From Aquisphaera insulae (GTDB taxonomy: Bacteria > Planctomycetota > Planctomycetia > Isosphaerales > Isosphaeraceae), in NCBI RefSeq assembly GCF_011064615.1, contig NZ_JAALJH010000050.1, forward strand, positions 1 to 64,000: a DNA stretch of 64,000 nt. The letters run 5' to 3'. Position numbers and translations under genes: made by a program. Every line of letters starts with the position of its first letter. Positions within the stretch are counted from its first letter, which is position 1. Positions 35,877 to 44,667 of the stretch are shown one piece after another. Under the pieces are notes generated by a model. The model searched no databases, was not told the DNA's origin, and saw only the letters and a program-made list of their open reading frames with translations.

Positions 35877-37762
35877 CGGGCCGCCCCCGCTCGGGCGGCG
35901 GCGGCCTCGATCCGGTCGCGGTAGTGATCCAGGCCGGGGACGGCCAGCCCGGGGACCTTCGCCGCGTCGTCCCAGTGGCGGAGGCGGAGGGCCTCGCGGT
36001 GATGGGGATTGGCCTCGAACGCGCCGATGCCGGCGGCGTCGAACGGGCCGCCCTGGAGCGAGAGGCTCTGGCGCGAGGCGTCGGAGAGGCCGTCGCGATA
36101 CGCCGGGTCGACGGCGCAGAGGTAGCGCTTGGCCGCGACGTGGAGCCGGATCGGCTCGATCACGGACGGCCCGAAGGCCGCCGCCAGCCAGGCGGCGCCG
36201 GCGTCCTCGTGGCGGCCGTCGAGGCCGCGGTCGGCGATGTCCTCGTCGTGCCCGCTGACCAGGTGGCCGATGTCGTGGAGCAGGGCCGCGACCACCAGGT
36301 CGTCGTCCGCCCCCTCGAGCGCGGCCAGGTGGGCCGACTGGAGCGCGTGCTCGGACTGGGTGACTTTCTCGCCGTAGTAGGCCGAGTCGCCGCGATCGGA
36401 GAAGAGTCCGAGGATCCGGTCGAAGAGGGTCATCGTCATCGTCGTCGTCGTGTCCCGGGGCGTGCCGCGTCTGGCCGCGGCCCGCGCCTGCATGAAAAGG
36501 TAGATCAGCGCCACGGCCGCCGAGGCCCAGGCGACGCCCGCGAGCAGGGCAAAGACGCCCCGCCAGCCGATGTCAAGGGAGGTCCTGGCCAGGCCCCAGC
36601 CGGCGAAGGCCCCGCCGAGGTAGCCGGCCATGTCCACGAAGCCAGACGCCGTGGCCCCCCCGTGCTTGCCGCCGAGGTCCAGCGAGATCGCCCCGGCGAG
36701 GTACGAATACGGCCCGAGCAGGCAGAAGGCCACCGCCGTCACGATCGCGATCGGGCCGACCGGGCTCTTGCCGAAGTCCCCCAGGGCCAGCGTCAGCAGG
36801 CCGACGCCGACCATCGAGAGCCCACCGAGGATCACCCAGCCTCGCCCGGCTCGGCCCAGCCGGTCGCCGAGATACCCCGCCAGCAGCACCGAGAGGCCGC
36901 CGAAGAGCGGGAACAGGGCGCTGGCGTCGGCGGCCTGGGCCTTGGACAGCCCGAGCCCCTCGGTGTAGTACGTCGGCGTCCAGGTGCTGAACGCCTCGCG
37001 GAGCAGCGTCAGGCCGAGGGAGAGCATGCAGACGACCCAGAAGGCCGGGCTCATCATCAGCGGGCCGAGCAGGTCCCGCAGCCCCCTTGCCGTGGGATCG
37101 TCCCCCTCGCGACCGTAGACCGAGTCGGTCCCGGCGTCCGGCTCCGGCAGGCCGAGGTCCGCGGGCGATTCCCGCAGCGCGATCGCGTTGAGCACGAAGA
37201 GCGAGGCGAGCAATCCGGCCGCGGCCAGGAAGATCGCCCGCCAGCCCAGGCCCAGGTGGATCAGCCGGCCCATGACCAACCGCGCCGCCGCGTCGCCGAA
37301 GAGGAAGCTCAGGCTCACGACCCCCATCGCGGAGGCGTAGCGGGCCGGGCCGAACCATCGGGAGACGACCTTCAGCGCCCCGGCCCAGCCGAACGACTGC
37401 GTCAGTCGATTGCCGACCCAGAGCGCCGTGAAGGCCGGCAGCGTGCCGGTCATCGCCATCGCGACGGTGCAGGCGATCGCCCCGAGCATCCCGCCGAGGA
37501 ACCCCGCGCGGCCGCCCCGGAAGTCGGCGAGCGGGCCGGCGAACGGCTTGCCCAGGGCGTAGGCGAGCATCCCCAGCGAGACCGCCGCCCCGATGCCCAG
37601 CCGCGCCGCCTCGTGACTGATGCCGCCCCTCGCGAGGTCGTCCTCGATCATGACCTGCGTCACCGGCAGGTTCGAGCGGCAGGCGTAGTAGCCCGCGTAG
37701 CCCGTGACCAGCAGGCCGAGCGTCGCCCATCGCCGGATTTTCAGCCGCCTGGAAGGGTCCAT
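35873..37762 (-). CDS. MFS (OPA-family) transporter fused to PhnZ-like HD oxygenase
   Basis: This 629-aa protein joins two enzymes. Residues about 10-430 form a 12-helix major-facilitator transporter of the organophosphate:phosphate antiporter type (GYAGYYACRSNLPV, GKPFAGPLADFRGGRA, YTEGLGLSK). Residues 442-629 match PhnZ, the mixed-valent di-iron HD oxygenase that cleaves (R)-1-hydroxy-2-aminoethylphosphonate to glycine and phosphate. Ligand candidates H472, H496-D497, H518, H541 and D598, plus Y462, E465 and K545, fall at PhnZ-like spacing (Y24, E27, H34, H58-D59, H80, H104 and D161 as I recall). The second half alone is 188 aa, the usual PhnZ size. No ribosome site precedes the internal Met at 442, so a true fusion is likely. 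It would put import and C-P cleavage in one membrane protein. Confidence 0.87.
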   Translation of the reverse strand: MDPSRRLKIRRWATLGLLVTGYAGYYACRSNLPVTQVMIEDDLARGGISHEAARLGIGAAVSLGMLAYALGKPFAGPLADFRGGRAGFLGGMLGAIACTVAMAMTGTLPAFTALWVGNRLTQSFGWAGALKVVSRWFGPARYASAMGVVSLSFLFGDAAARLVMGRLIHLGLGWRAIFLAAAGLLASLFVLNAIALRESPADLGLPEPDAGTDSVYGREGDDPTARGLRDLLGPLMMSPAFWVVCMLSLGLTLLREAFSTWTPTYYTEGLGLSKAQAADASALFPLFGGLSVLLAGYLGDRLGRAGRGWVILGGLSMVGVGLLTLALGDFGKSPVGPIAIVTAVAFCLLGPYSYLAGAISLDLGGKHGGATASGFVDMAGYLGGAFAGWGLARTSLDIGWRGVFALLAGVAWASAAVALIYLFMQARAAARRGTPRDTTTTMTMTLFDRILGLFSDRGDSAYYGEKVTQSEHALQSAHLAALEGADDDLVVAALLHDIGHLVSGHDEDIADRGLDGRHEDAGAAWLAAAFGPSVIEPIRLHVAAKRYLCAVDPAYRDGLSDASRQSLSLQGGPFDAAGIGAFEANPHHREALRLRHWDDAAKVPGLAVPGLDHYRDRIEAAAARAGAAR

Positions 37763-37774
37763 GTCGTCGGGGCC

Positions 37775-38701
37775 TCAGCGGTCGTTGCCGTGCGAGGGGG
37801 CGGCCGAGAACGCCGAGCGGACCGGCCGGGCGATCCAGCATTCCGGCGTCTCGAGGCCGAGCACGAGGGCGAGCGTCGCCGCCGTGTCGAAGGTATTGAC
37901 CGGCGCCTGGATCTCCCTGCCGGCCGCGATGCCGGGGCCGGCGATGATCCAGGGGATCTCGAGCTCGCCCATCGTGTTGCCGCCGTGCCCCTTCCCCTTG
38001 CCGCCGTGATCCGCCGTGACCAGGACCACGGTCGTCTCGGCGATGCCGGCCTCGCGGATGGCCTCGAGGATCCGGCCGACCAGGCGGTCCGCCTCCTCGA
38101 CCGACCCGTAGTATTCCGGCGTGCCGTGGCCGTGCCTGTGGCCGGCGTGGTCCACGTGGTCCAGGTGCACGAAGGCGAGCGTCGGCCGCTCCGACTTGAT
38201 GTAGGCGGCGGCCCGCTCGGCCGTGGCCTGCGGCCCCTTCGGGTTCTCGATGACGTCGGCCACGCCCTTCTCCACCAGGCGGGCGTAGTCGCCCCAGTCG
38301 TGGAAGATCCCGATCTTCGCCTTCGGCCGCTGATCGCGGAGCAGGCCGTAGATCGTGGGGAAGTGATCGCGGGGGCCGACGGCCGTGGGGGTGATTGCCT
38401 TGTCGCCGGGCTTCCAGTCGTTGGACGTGACGCCGTGCTGCTCGGGCCCGGCGCCCATGATCATCGACGCCCAGTTGGAGCTGCTGGACGTCGGCATGAC
38501 GCCCCGGGCGTGGTACGTCCAGGCCCCTCCCTTCCGCAGGCCGTCGATCACGGGCACCTTCGCCTTGCGGAGGCCGTCGGGGCTCAGCCCGTCGATGCCG
38601 ATGAGGACGACGTGCTCGACGACCGGCCCCGCCGCCGCGCCACGAGTGAGGGCCGAGGCGATGAATAGCGCACCGGCGGCGGTCCAGATGGCTCGCTTCA
38701 C
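37775..38701 (-). CDS. Alkaline phosphatase superfamily protein, exported
   Basis: This 308-aa protein has a signal peptide (MKRAIWTAAGALFIASALTRGAAA) and the AP/nucleotide-pyrophosphatase core: HVVLIGIDGLSPDGLRKA (first metal Asp), PTSSSSNWASMIMGAGPEQHGV (nucleophile serine/threonine region), HLDHVDHAGHRHG (metal His/Asp) and VTADHGGKGKGHGG (metal Asp-His). It would hydrolyse phosphomonoesters or diesters, or phosphonate esters, outside the cytoplasm. It is first in the operon, 12 bases before the transporter fusion, which suggests it releases the substrate that the transporter takes up. AAGGAA precedes the start. Confidence 0.85.
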   Translation of the reverse strand: MKRAIWTAAGALFIASALTRGAAAGPVVEHVVLIGIDGLSPDGLRKAKVPVIDGLRKGGAWTYHARGVMPTSSSSNWASMIMGAGPEQHGVTSNDWKPGDKAITPTAVGPRDHFPTIYGLLRDQRPKAKIGIFHDWGDYARLVEKGVADVIENPKGPQATAERAAAYIKSERPTLAFVHLDHVDHAGHRHGHGTPEYYGSVEEADRLVGRILEAIREAGIAETTVVLVTADHGGKGKGHGGNTMGELEIPWIIAGPGIAAGREIQAPVNTFDTAATLALVLGLETPECWIARPVRSAFSAAPSHGNDR

Positions 38702-39116
38702 GGGAGTTCCTTCTAGTGAGTCCAGCTCGTCCGGCGTGACGGCCTGCGGATGGAGTCCGGTTTCGATGGACGCAGTGGATGGCCGAGGACGATCGAGCTT
38801 ATCTTACTCGAGGAATAGGGTGGGCACGCTCATTCCGAGGCGGCGACCTTCCGGGCGGCAAGGCCATCGCTCGAGGGCTCGGGGCCGCGTGGCTGAAGGG
38901 GGACTTCCCCCCGCTCCCGCGTCCGACTCATCATCGGCGGGACCAATTGTTGCCGCGCCACGCCTCATTTCAAGTGAAGATCCTGTGATCGCAAATATTT
39001 GATATTTGGCGCGGCCGGGACGCGGCCCGTGGATGCCGGATCGCTGGATTGCCCCGGGCTGATCGGTTACCGTCCGTGTGGTCCTGGGGATCCGGCCGGC
39101 GATGGGGGATGCAGCG
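38702..39116. other. Divergent intergenic region with AT-rich palindrome
   Basis: Separates the phosphonate operon from the sialidase-like gene. Bases about 38990-39010 hold caaatatttg (38992-39001), a perfect 10-bp palindrome, followed by atatttgg. In a region this GC-rich, this is a candidate promoter or operator for one of the two genes. No gene was found. Confidence 0.45.
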
Positions 39117-40295
39117 ATGATATGTGAAAATGATCTATCGTGGCGGTGGATCGGCGGCCTGGCCCTGCCCGCGTGGATGGCGCTCGCCTCCGCGGCCGCG
39201 GGCGGCGAGGCGCCGACCGTCGTGACGGTGGCGTCGGCGGCGGAAGGCGCCGGGCGTGGAGGCCGGCAGCCGCAGGTGGCGGTGGATGGCCGCGGCCGGA
39301 TCTTCGTGGCCTTCGGCGAGGGGGGCGCGATCCGCTTCGCGCGGTCCGACGACGGCGGCCGCAGCTATCGGGCCTCGGAGGTCGGCAGGGCGGATGCCCT
39401 GATGGTGGGCATGAGGCGGGGGCCGCGCATCGCCGCCGTCGGCGATCGAGTCGTGGTCACGGCGATCGGGGGGCTGGAGCGCGAGGGATGGTCCGGCGAC
39501 CTGCTCGCCTGGCGATCCGCCGACGCGGGGGACACCTGGGCCGGACCGATTCGGGTCAACCGCGTCGAGGGCTCGGCGCGGGAGGGGCTGCACGGCATGG
39601 CCGCGGGGCCGGACGGCTCCGTGTATTGCACCTGGCTGGACCTCCGCGCGAAGAAGACCGAGGTGTTCCTGGCCCGCTCGCGGGACGGCGGAGCCACCTG
39701 GGAGCCGGATCGCCTGGTCTATCGGGCGCCGGGCGGGAGCGTCTGCGAGTGCTGCCATCCCTCGGTGTCCGTCGGCCCGGACGGGGAGGTCGTCGTGATG
39801 TGGAGGAACCAGGTGGAGGGCTCGCGCGACCTCTTCCTCGCCCGCTCCCTCGACGGGGGATCCTCATTCGGCCCGGCAGAGAAGCTCGGCCGCGGGACCT
39901 GGCGGCTCCAGGCCTGCCCGATGGACGGCGGCTCCGTGGCGGTGGGGCCCCCCGGCGCGATCGAGACGGCGTGGATGAGGGCGGGCGAGGTCTTCACGGC
40001 CCGGCCCGACGAGCCCGAGCATCGGCTCGGCCGCGGCGTCCAGGCCTGGACGGCGGTCGGACCGGGCGGGGCCTACGCGGTCTGGCTGGCGTCCCGCCCC
40101 GGGCGAGTCCTCGCGAAACTCCCCGGCCGGGAGGAGCCCCTCACCCTGGCTGGCCGGGGCAACGACCCGGTCGTCGCCGCCGCGCCCGGAGGCCGCGGCC
40201 CGGTCGTCGCGGCCTGGGAGGGGGAGACGGGCGGCGTCTTCGCCGCGGCCCTGGGGCGAGTCGCGGCCCCGGGAGCCGAGCCAGGTAGGCCCTGA
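39117..40295 (+). CDS. Sialidase-like (BNR/Asp-box) exported protein
   Basis: This 392-aa protein has a signal segment (WIGGLALPAWMALASAAAGG) and at least four Asp-box units (RSDDGGRSY, RSADAGDTW, RSRDGGATW, RSLDGGSSF) of a six-bladed propeller. It lacks the arginine triad and other catalytic residues that would prove sialidase activity, so a binding or structural role is equally likely. A CECCH sequence (near residue 213) forms a formal CXXCH, possibly just paired cysteines. I start at 39117, following GGGGGAT; earlier in-frame starts are at 39078 (GTG) and 39102. Confidence 0.8.
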   Translation: MICENDLSWRWIGGLALPAWMALASAAAGGEAPTVVTVASAAEGAGRGGRQPQVAVDGRGRIFVAFGEGGAIRFARSDDGGRSYRASEVGRADALMVGMRRGPRIAAVGDRVVVTAIGGLEREGWSGDLLAWRSADAGDTWAGPIRVNRVEGSAREGLHGMAAGPDGSVYCTWLDLRAKKTEVFLARSRDGGATWEPDRLVYRAPGGSVCECCHPSVSVGPDGEVVVMWRNQVEGSRDLFLARSLDGGSSFGPAEKLGRGTWRLQACPMDGGSVAVGPPGAIETAWMRAGEVFTARPDEPEHRLGRGVQAWTAVGPGGAYAVWLASRPGRVLAKLPGREEPLTLAGRGNDPVVAAAPGGRGPVVAAWEGETGGVFAAALGRVAAPGAEPGRP

Positions 40296-40587
40296 CGCGG
40301 AGGGCCATGAGGCCGGCCGGCCTTCGCGAATGGAGGCCATCGGCCCCGGTGAGCCCCCCGTCGACGTGCGGCGATGCGCCCGGCCCGTCGGATGTCGACC
40401 GGTCCGGGTGCCGCCGCTCGCCGTCGCAATCCATTGGCCAGATTCTCTGTTCTCTCGATGAAACGATTGCCGAGAGATGAGAGAGCGACTATTGTTGGAG
40501 GCACTGCCACGTCCCACCTGCTATAGCTCGCGCGGGAAACGGCGCGTCCCGAGCGATCCGATCCATGCCGGTTGAGGACCCACCCCG

Positions 40588-43194
40588 ATGGACATGGTGC
40601 GAGGGACGGGACACCGGGCCAGGACATCCAACAACGTCGCCGGACGAACGCGCATGGCCGTCGCGATGGCGCTGGCGGCGGTCGTCACGACGATCGGGAT
40701 CTCGCCCGAAGTTGCGGCGGCCGAGGGCCCGGATCCGGAGCAGGTGAAGTACTTCGAGACGGAGATCCGCCCCCTCCTGGCGACGAGCTGCCTGGGCTGC
40801 CACGGAGCCGAGAAGCAGAAGGGGGGACTCCGGCTCGACTCGAAGGCCGCGATCGTCGCCGGCGGCGACAGCGGGCCGGCCGTCGTGCCGGGCAAGCCGG
40901 CAGAGAGCCTCCTGGTCGAGGCGGTCAACTACGCGAGCGACGACCTCAAGATGCCCCCCAACGGCCAGCTCAACCAGGCCCAGCGGGGGGCGCTGTCGCG
41001 CTGGATCACGATGGGAATGCCCTGGCCGGAGGCGGATGCCCGGGCCGCGTCCCTGGCGCATGCCGCCGGGGCGAGGGCGTCGAAAATCACGGACGAGGAC
41101 CGGGCGTTCTGGTCGTTCCAGCCCCTCCGCAGGCCGGCCGTCCCGAGCGTGGACGACGGCGGTTGGGGTCGCAACGAGATCGATCGCTTCCTCTTCGCGG
41201 GGTTGAAGGCGGCCGGGCTGTCGCCGGCCCCCGAGGCGGGGCGAGGGGTGCTCATCCGCCGGCTCTCGTTCGACCTCCTGGGCCTGCCCCCGACGCCCGA
41301 GGATGTGGAGGCGTTCGTCGCCGACCCGGCCGGCGACGCGTATGAGGTCATGGTCGATCGTATGCTGGCCAGCCCCCGCTACGGCGAGCGCTGGGGGCGG
41401 CACTGGCTGGACCTGGTCCGCTACGCCGAGTCGGACGGCTACCGCGCCGACGCCTACCGACCCGACGCCTGGCGATACCGCGACTATGTCATCAAGGCGA
41501 TGAACGAGGACCGCCCCTACGACCGCTTCGTCGCCGAGCAGCTCGCCGGCGACGAGATCGACCCCACCGACCCCGCGCTGCGGGTCGCGGTCGGTTTCCT
41601 GCGGCTGGGCACGTACGAGCGCAACCAGCGCGACGTGCCCGGCCAGTGGAGCACCATCCTGAACGAGATCACCGACGTCACCGGCGACGTCTTCCTCGGC
41701 CTGGGCATGGGCTGCGCCCGCTGCCACGACCACAAGTTCGACCCGATCCTCCAGAAGGATTACTTCCGGCTCCAGGCCTTCTTCGCGCCGATCGCCCTCC
41801 GCGATGACCTGAGCCTGGCGTCGAACGCCCAGTGGCAGCACTACGAGGATGCCCTGGCGGCCTGGGAGGCGAAGACGGCCGACGTCCGCGCGGAGATCGC
41901 CGCGCTCGAGCGGCCCTACCTCGAGGAGCTCGGCCGCGGCGCGCTCGTCAAGTTCCCGGCCGAGATGCAGGAGATCCTCGGCCGGCCGCCGGCCCGGCGG
42001 ACCCCGCTGGAGGAGCAGCTCGCCCAGCTCGCCTACCGCCAGGTGACCGAGGAACACGACAAGATCGACGCGGTGATGAAGAAGAGCAAGGACGCCGCGA
42101 CGTACAAGCAGCTCACGAAGCGCCTGGCCGCCCACGACCGCGACCGGCCGCAGGCCCCCCCGCGGCCCCCCACGATCACGGACGTCGGGCCGATCGCGCC
42201 GCCGACGATCATCCCGGGAGACCGGGCCAGGCGGCCGGTGGAGCCGGGCTTCCTGACGGTCCTCGGCCCCGATCCGGCCCGGGTCGGCCGGTCGCCGACG
42301 GCCCCCAACTCGACCGGCCGGCGCACGGCCCTGGCGCGCTGGCTGGCGCGGGCGGACAACCCGCTCTCGACCCGCGTGGCCGTCAATCGCGTCTGGCAGT
42401 ACCACTTCGGCCGCGGCCTGGTGGGCACCTCCAGCGATTTCGGCCGGCTCGGCGACCGGCCCAGCCACCCGGAGCTGCTCGACTGGCTCGCCACCGAGTT
42501 CGTGGCCAACGGGTGGAGCCTGAAGCACGTGCACCGCCTGATCGTGACGTCGACGGCCTACCGTCAGGCGGCCGGACACCCCCGCGCGGACCTCGCCCGG
42601 AAGGTCGACCCCGAGAATCGCCTGCTCTGGCACTGGTCCACCCGCCGGCTCGAGGTTGAGCCGATCCGGGACGCGATGCTGGCCGCCAGCGGCGAGCTCG
42701 ACCTGGCGGCGATGGGCGGACCCGCCTCCGACCCCGCGGCGCCCCGGCGGACGGTCTACACGAGGGTCATGCGGAACACCCGCGACCCGCTGGGCGAGGC
42801 GTTCGACGGCCCCGACGGCTCGATCACCACGCCGCGGCGCGACGTCACCGTGACGCCGATCCAGGCGCTCCTCATGATCAACGGGTCGTGGCCCATGGCC
42901 CGCGCCAGGGCGATGGCCGACCGGCTCTCCGCGTCGGCCTCCGACGACCGAGGGCGGGTCGACCTGGCCTATCGCCTGGCCTTCGGCCGCGCCCCTTCCC
43001 CCGACGAGCGGGGCGACGCCATCATCTTCCTCCACGACCAGGCCCTTCGCGCCGCGCCCCCCGAGGCCGTCGCCGGGGGCGGCGGCAAGGGCGTCGGGAT
43101 CGCCGCGGCCCCTTCGAGCACGGGGGCCGCGGTCGCCCTCGTCGATTTCTGCCATGCCTTGTTGAATTCCAGCGAATTCCTCTACGTCGATTGA
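40588..43194 (+). CDS. PSD1/planctomycete cytochrome C, DUF1549-DUF1553 protein
   Basis: This 868-aa exported protein has a hydrophobic N-terminus (about residues 23-45) and a planctomycete cytochrome C module with TSCLGCHGAEKQKGGLRLDS (haem CXXCH at 68-72). It then carries DUF1549 (EIDRFLFAGLKAAGLSPAPE...RRLSFDLLGLPPTPEDV) with a second haem-type CARCHDHKFDPI near residue 376, and C-terminal DUF1553 (LARWLARADNPLSTRVAVNRVWQYHFGRGL). These proteins are abundant in planctomycetes and almost always precede a DUF1501 gene, as here. The role is unknown; electron transfer linked to polysaccharide breakdown has been suggested. A second start at 40654 is possible. Confidence 0.93.
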   Translation: MDMVRGTGHRARTSNNVAGRTRMAVAMALAAVVTTIGISPEVAAAEGPDPEQVKYFETEIRPLLATSCLGCHGAEKQKGGLRLDSKAAIVAGGDSGPAVVPGKPAESLLVEAVNYASDDLKMPPNGQLNQAQRGALSRWITMGMPWPEADARAASLAHAAGARASKITDEDRAFWSFQPLRRPAVPSVDDGGWGRNEIDRFLFAGLKAAGLSPAPEAGRGVLIRRLSFDLLGLPPTPEDVEAFVADPAGDAYEVMVDRMLASPRYGERWGRHWLDLVRYAESDGYRADAYRPDAWRYRDYVIKAMNEDRPYDRFVAEQLAGDEIDPTDPALRVAVGFLRLGTYERNQRDVPGQWSTILNEITDVTGDVFLGLGMGCARCHDHKFDPILQKDYFRLQAFFAPIALRDDLSLASNAQWQHYEDALAAWEAKTADVRAEIAALERPYLEELGRGALVKFPAEMQEILGRPPARRTPLEEQLAQLAYRQVTEEHDKIDAVMKKSKDAATYKQLTKRLAAHDRDRPQAPPRPPTITDVGPIAPPTIIPGDRARRPVEPGFLTVLGPDPARVGRSPTAPNSTGRRTALARWLARADNPLSTRVAVNRVWQYHFGRGLVGTSSDFGRLGDRPSHPELLDWLATEFVANGWSLKHVHRLIVTSTAYRQAAGHPRADLARKVDPENRLLWHWSTRRLEVEPIRDAMLAASGELDLAAMGGPASDPAAPRRTVYTRVMRNTRDPLGEAFDGPDGSITTPRRDVTVTPIQALLMINGSWPMARARAMADRLSASASDDRGRVDLAYRLAFGRAPSPDERGDAIIFLHDQALRAAPPEAVAGGGGKGVGIAAAPSSTGAAVALVDFCHALLNSSEFLYVD

Positions 43195-43221
43195 GTCGCC
43201 TTCGCGGCCGGGGGCCCGACC

Positions 43222-44667
43222 ATGAACGACACGATCCCCCACACCGAGATCCCGCTCACGCGGCGAGAGCTGCTCCTGCGGGGCGGCGCCGGCTTCGGCG
43301 CGCTGGCGCTCCTCGGGATGCTCGGCGAGAGCCCGCTCCCGGCGGCCCCGCCGACCGGGAATGCGCTCGCGGCGGGGGGCGGCCCGTGGACGCTCCCGCC
43401 CCGGGCCAGGAGCTGCATCTTCCTGTTCATGGAGGGGGGGCCCAGCCACATCGACACGTTCGATCCCAAGCCCCTGGTCAACGCCCTCGCGGGCAAGCCG
43501 CTGCCCGCCAGCTTCAAGCCCGTGATCACGCCGATGGGCGAGGCCGGCTCGCCCATCCTGCCCGTGAGGCGCAAGTGGGCGCGGCACGGCGAAGGGGGCC
43601 TCTGGCTCTCCGACTGGCTGCCCCACCTGGCCGGCTGCGCCGACGACCTCGCCGTGATCCGCTCGTGCTGGTCGAACGGCCTGAACCACGTCGGCGGCGT
43701 CTGCCAGATGAACACCGGATCGACGGTCGCCGGGCGGCCCTCCCTGGGGAGCTGGGTCAGCTACGGGCTGGGGACCGAGAACCGCAACCTGCCCTGCTAC
43801 GTGGTGCTCCAGGACAACCCCGGGCTCGTCGCCGGCGGCCCGCGCAACTGGGGCTCGGGCTTCATGCCGGCCACCCACCAGGGGATCCGCCTGGGGGGCG
43901 ACTCGCGCGAGCTGATCCCGAACCTGAGCAACCCCGCGGACGTCGGCGAGGCCCGCCAGCGCGGCAAGCTCGAGTTCCTCGATCGGCTCAACGCCCGCCA
44001 CGCCGAGGATCACCCCGACCAGACCGAGCTCGACGCGCGGATCCGCGCCTACGAGCTGGCCTTCCGGATGCAGGCCGAGGCCCCGGAGGCGGTCGATCTC
44101 GCCGGCGAGCCCGAGGAGACGAGGGCCCTCTACGGCGTCGACGACCGGGAGACGTCCGCGTTCGGCCGCAACTGCCTCCTGGCTCGCCGCCTGGTCGAGC
44201 GCGGGGTCCGCTTCGTCCAGCTCTACCATGGCGCCGGGGCCAGGTGGGACGCCCATTCGGGCATCGAGAAGAACCACGCCGAACTCTGCCGGTCGATGGA
44301 CCGGCCCGTCGCCGGCCTGCTCAGGGACCTGAAGCGCCGGGGCCTCCTGGACCAGACGCTGGTCGTCTGGGGGGGCGAGTTCGGCCGCACCCCGATGTCG
44401 GAGAAGGGGGACGGCCGCGACCACAATCCCTACGGCTTCACCATGTGGATGGCCGGCGCGGGCATCCGCGGGGGCCGCACCGTGGGCACCACCGACGAGG
44501 TCGGCCTCCACGCCGTCGAGGACCGGCTCCACGTCCACGACCTCCACGCCACCATCCTGCACCTGATGGGGGTCGACCATTCCCGGCTTGTTTACCTGCA
44601 CAAGGGCCGGCCCGAGCGTGCCACCCTGAACGAGGGCGTCGTCTCTCAGTCCATCCTCGGCGTCTGA
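43222..44667 (+). CDS. DUF1501 protein
   Basis: This 481-aa protein has LTRRELLLRGGAGFGALALLG near the N-terminus, a Tat-like twin-arginine signal, and the DUF1501 core: CIFLFMEGGPSHIDTFDPK, NHVGGVCQMNTGS, VVWGGEFGRTPMSE and HDLHATILHLMGVDH. The fold is in the alkaline phosphatase/sulfatase superfamily, but usual catalytic cysteines are not evident. It follows the PSD1 gene by 27 bases and probably acts with it outside the cytoplasm. Its last 22 bases overlap the 3' end of the opposite-strand hybrid kinase. Confidence 0.92.
   Translation: MNDTIPHTEIPLTRRELLLRGGAGFGALALLGMLGESPLPAAPPTGNALAAGGGPWTLPPRARSCIFLFMEGGPSHIDTFDPKPLVNALAGKPLPASFKPVITPMGEAGSPILPVRRKWARHGEGGLWLSDWLPHLAGCADDLAVIRSCWSNGLNHVGGVCQMNTGSTVAGRPSLGSWVSYGLGTENRNLPCYVVLQDNPGLVAGGPRNWGSGFMPATHQGIRLGGDSRELIPNLSNPADVGEARQRGKLEFLDRLNARHAEDHPDQTELDARIRAYELAFRMQAEAPEAVDLAGEPEETRALYGVDDRETSAFGRNCLLARRLVERGVRFVQLYHGAGARWDAHSGIEKNHAELCRSMDRPVAGLLRDLKRRGLLDQTLVVWGGEFGRTPMSEKGDGRDHNPYGFTMWMAGAGIRGGRTVGTTDEVGLHAVEDRLHVHDLHATILHLMGVDHSRLVYLHKGRPERATLNEGVVSQSILGV

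Noticed and set aside
35924..38668. A 914-codon plus-strand frame over the phosphonate operon
   Set aside because: It is antisense to the fusion and AP genes, which carry intact catalytic motifs.
39117..40295. True sialidase assignment
   Set aside because: Only Asp-box repeats are visible; the arginine triad and catalytic Tyr/Glu cannot be identified, so only a sialidase-like propeller is claimed.
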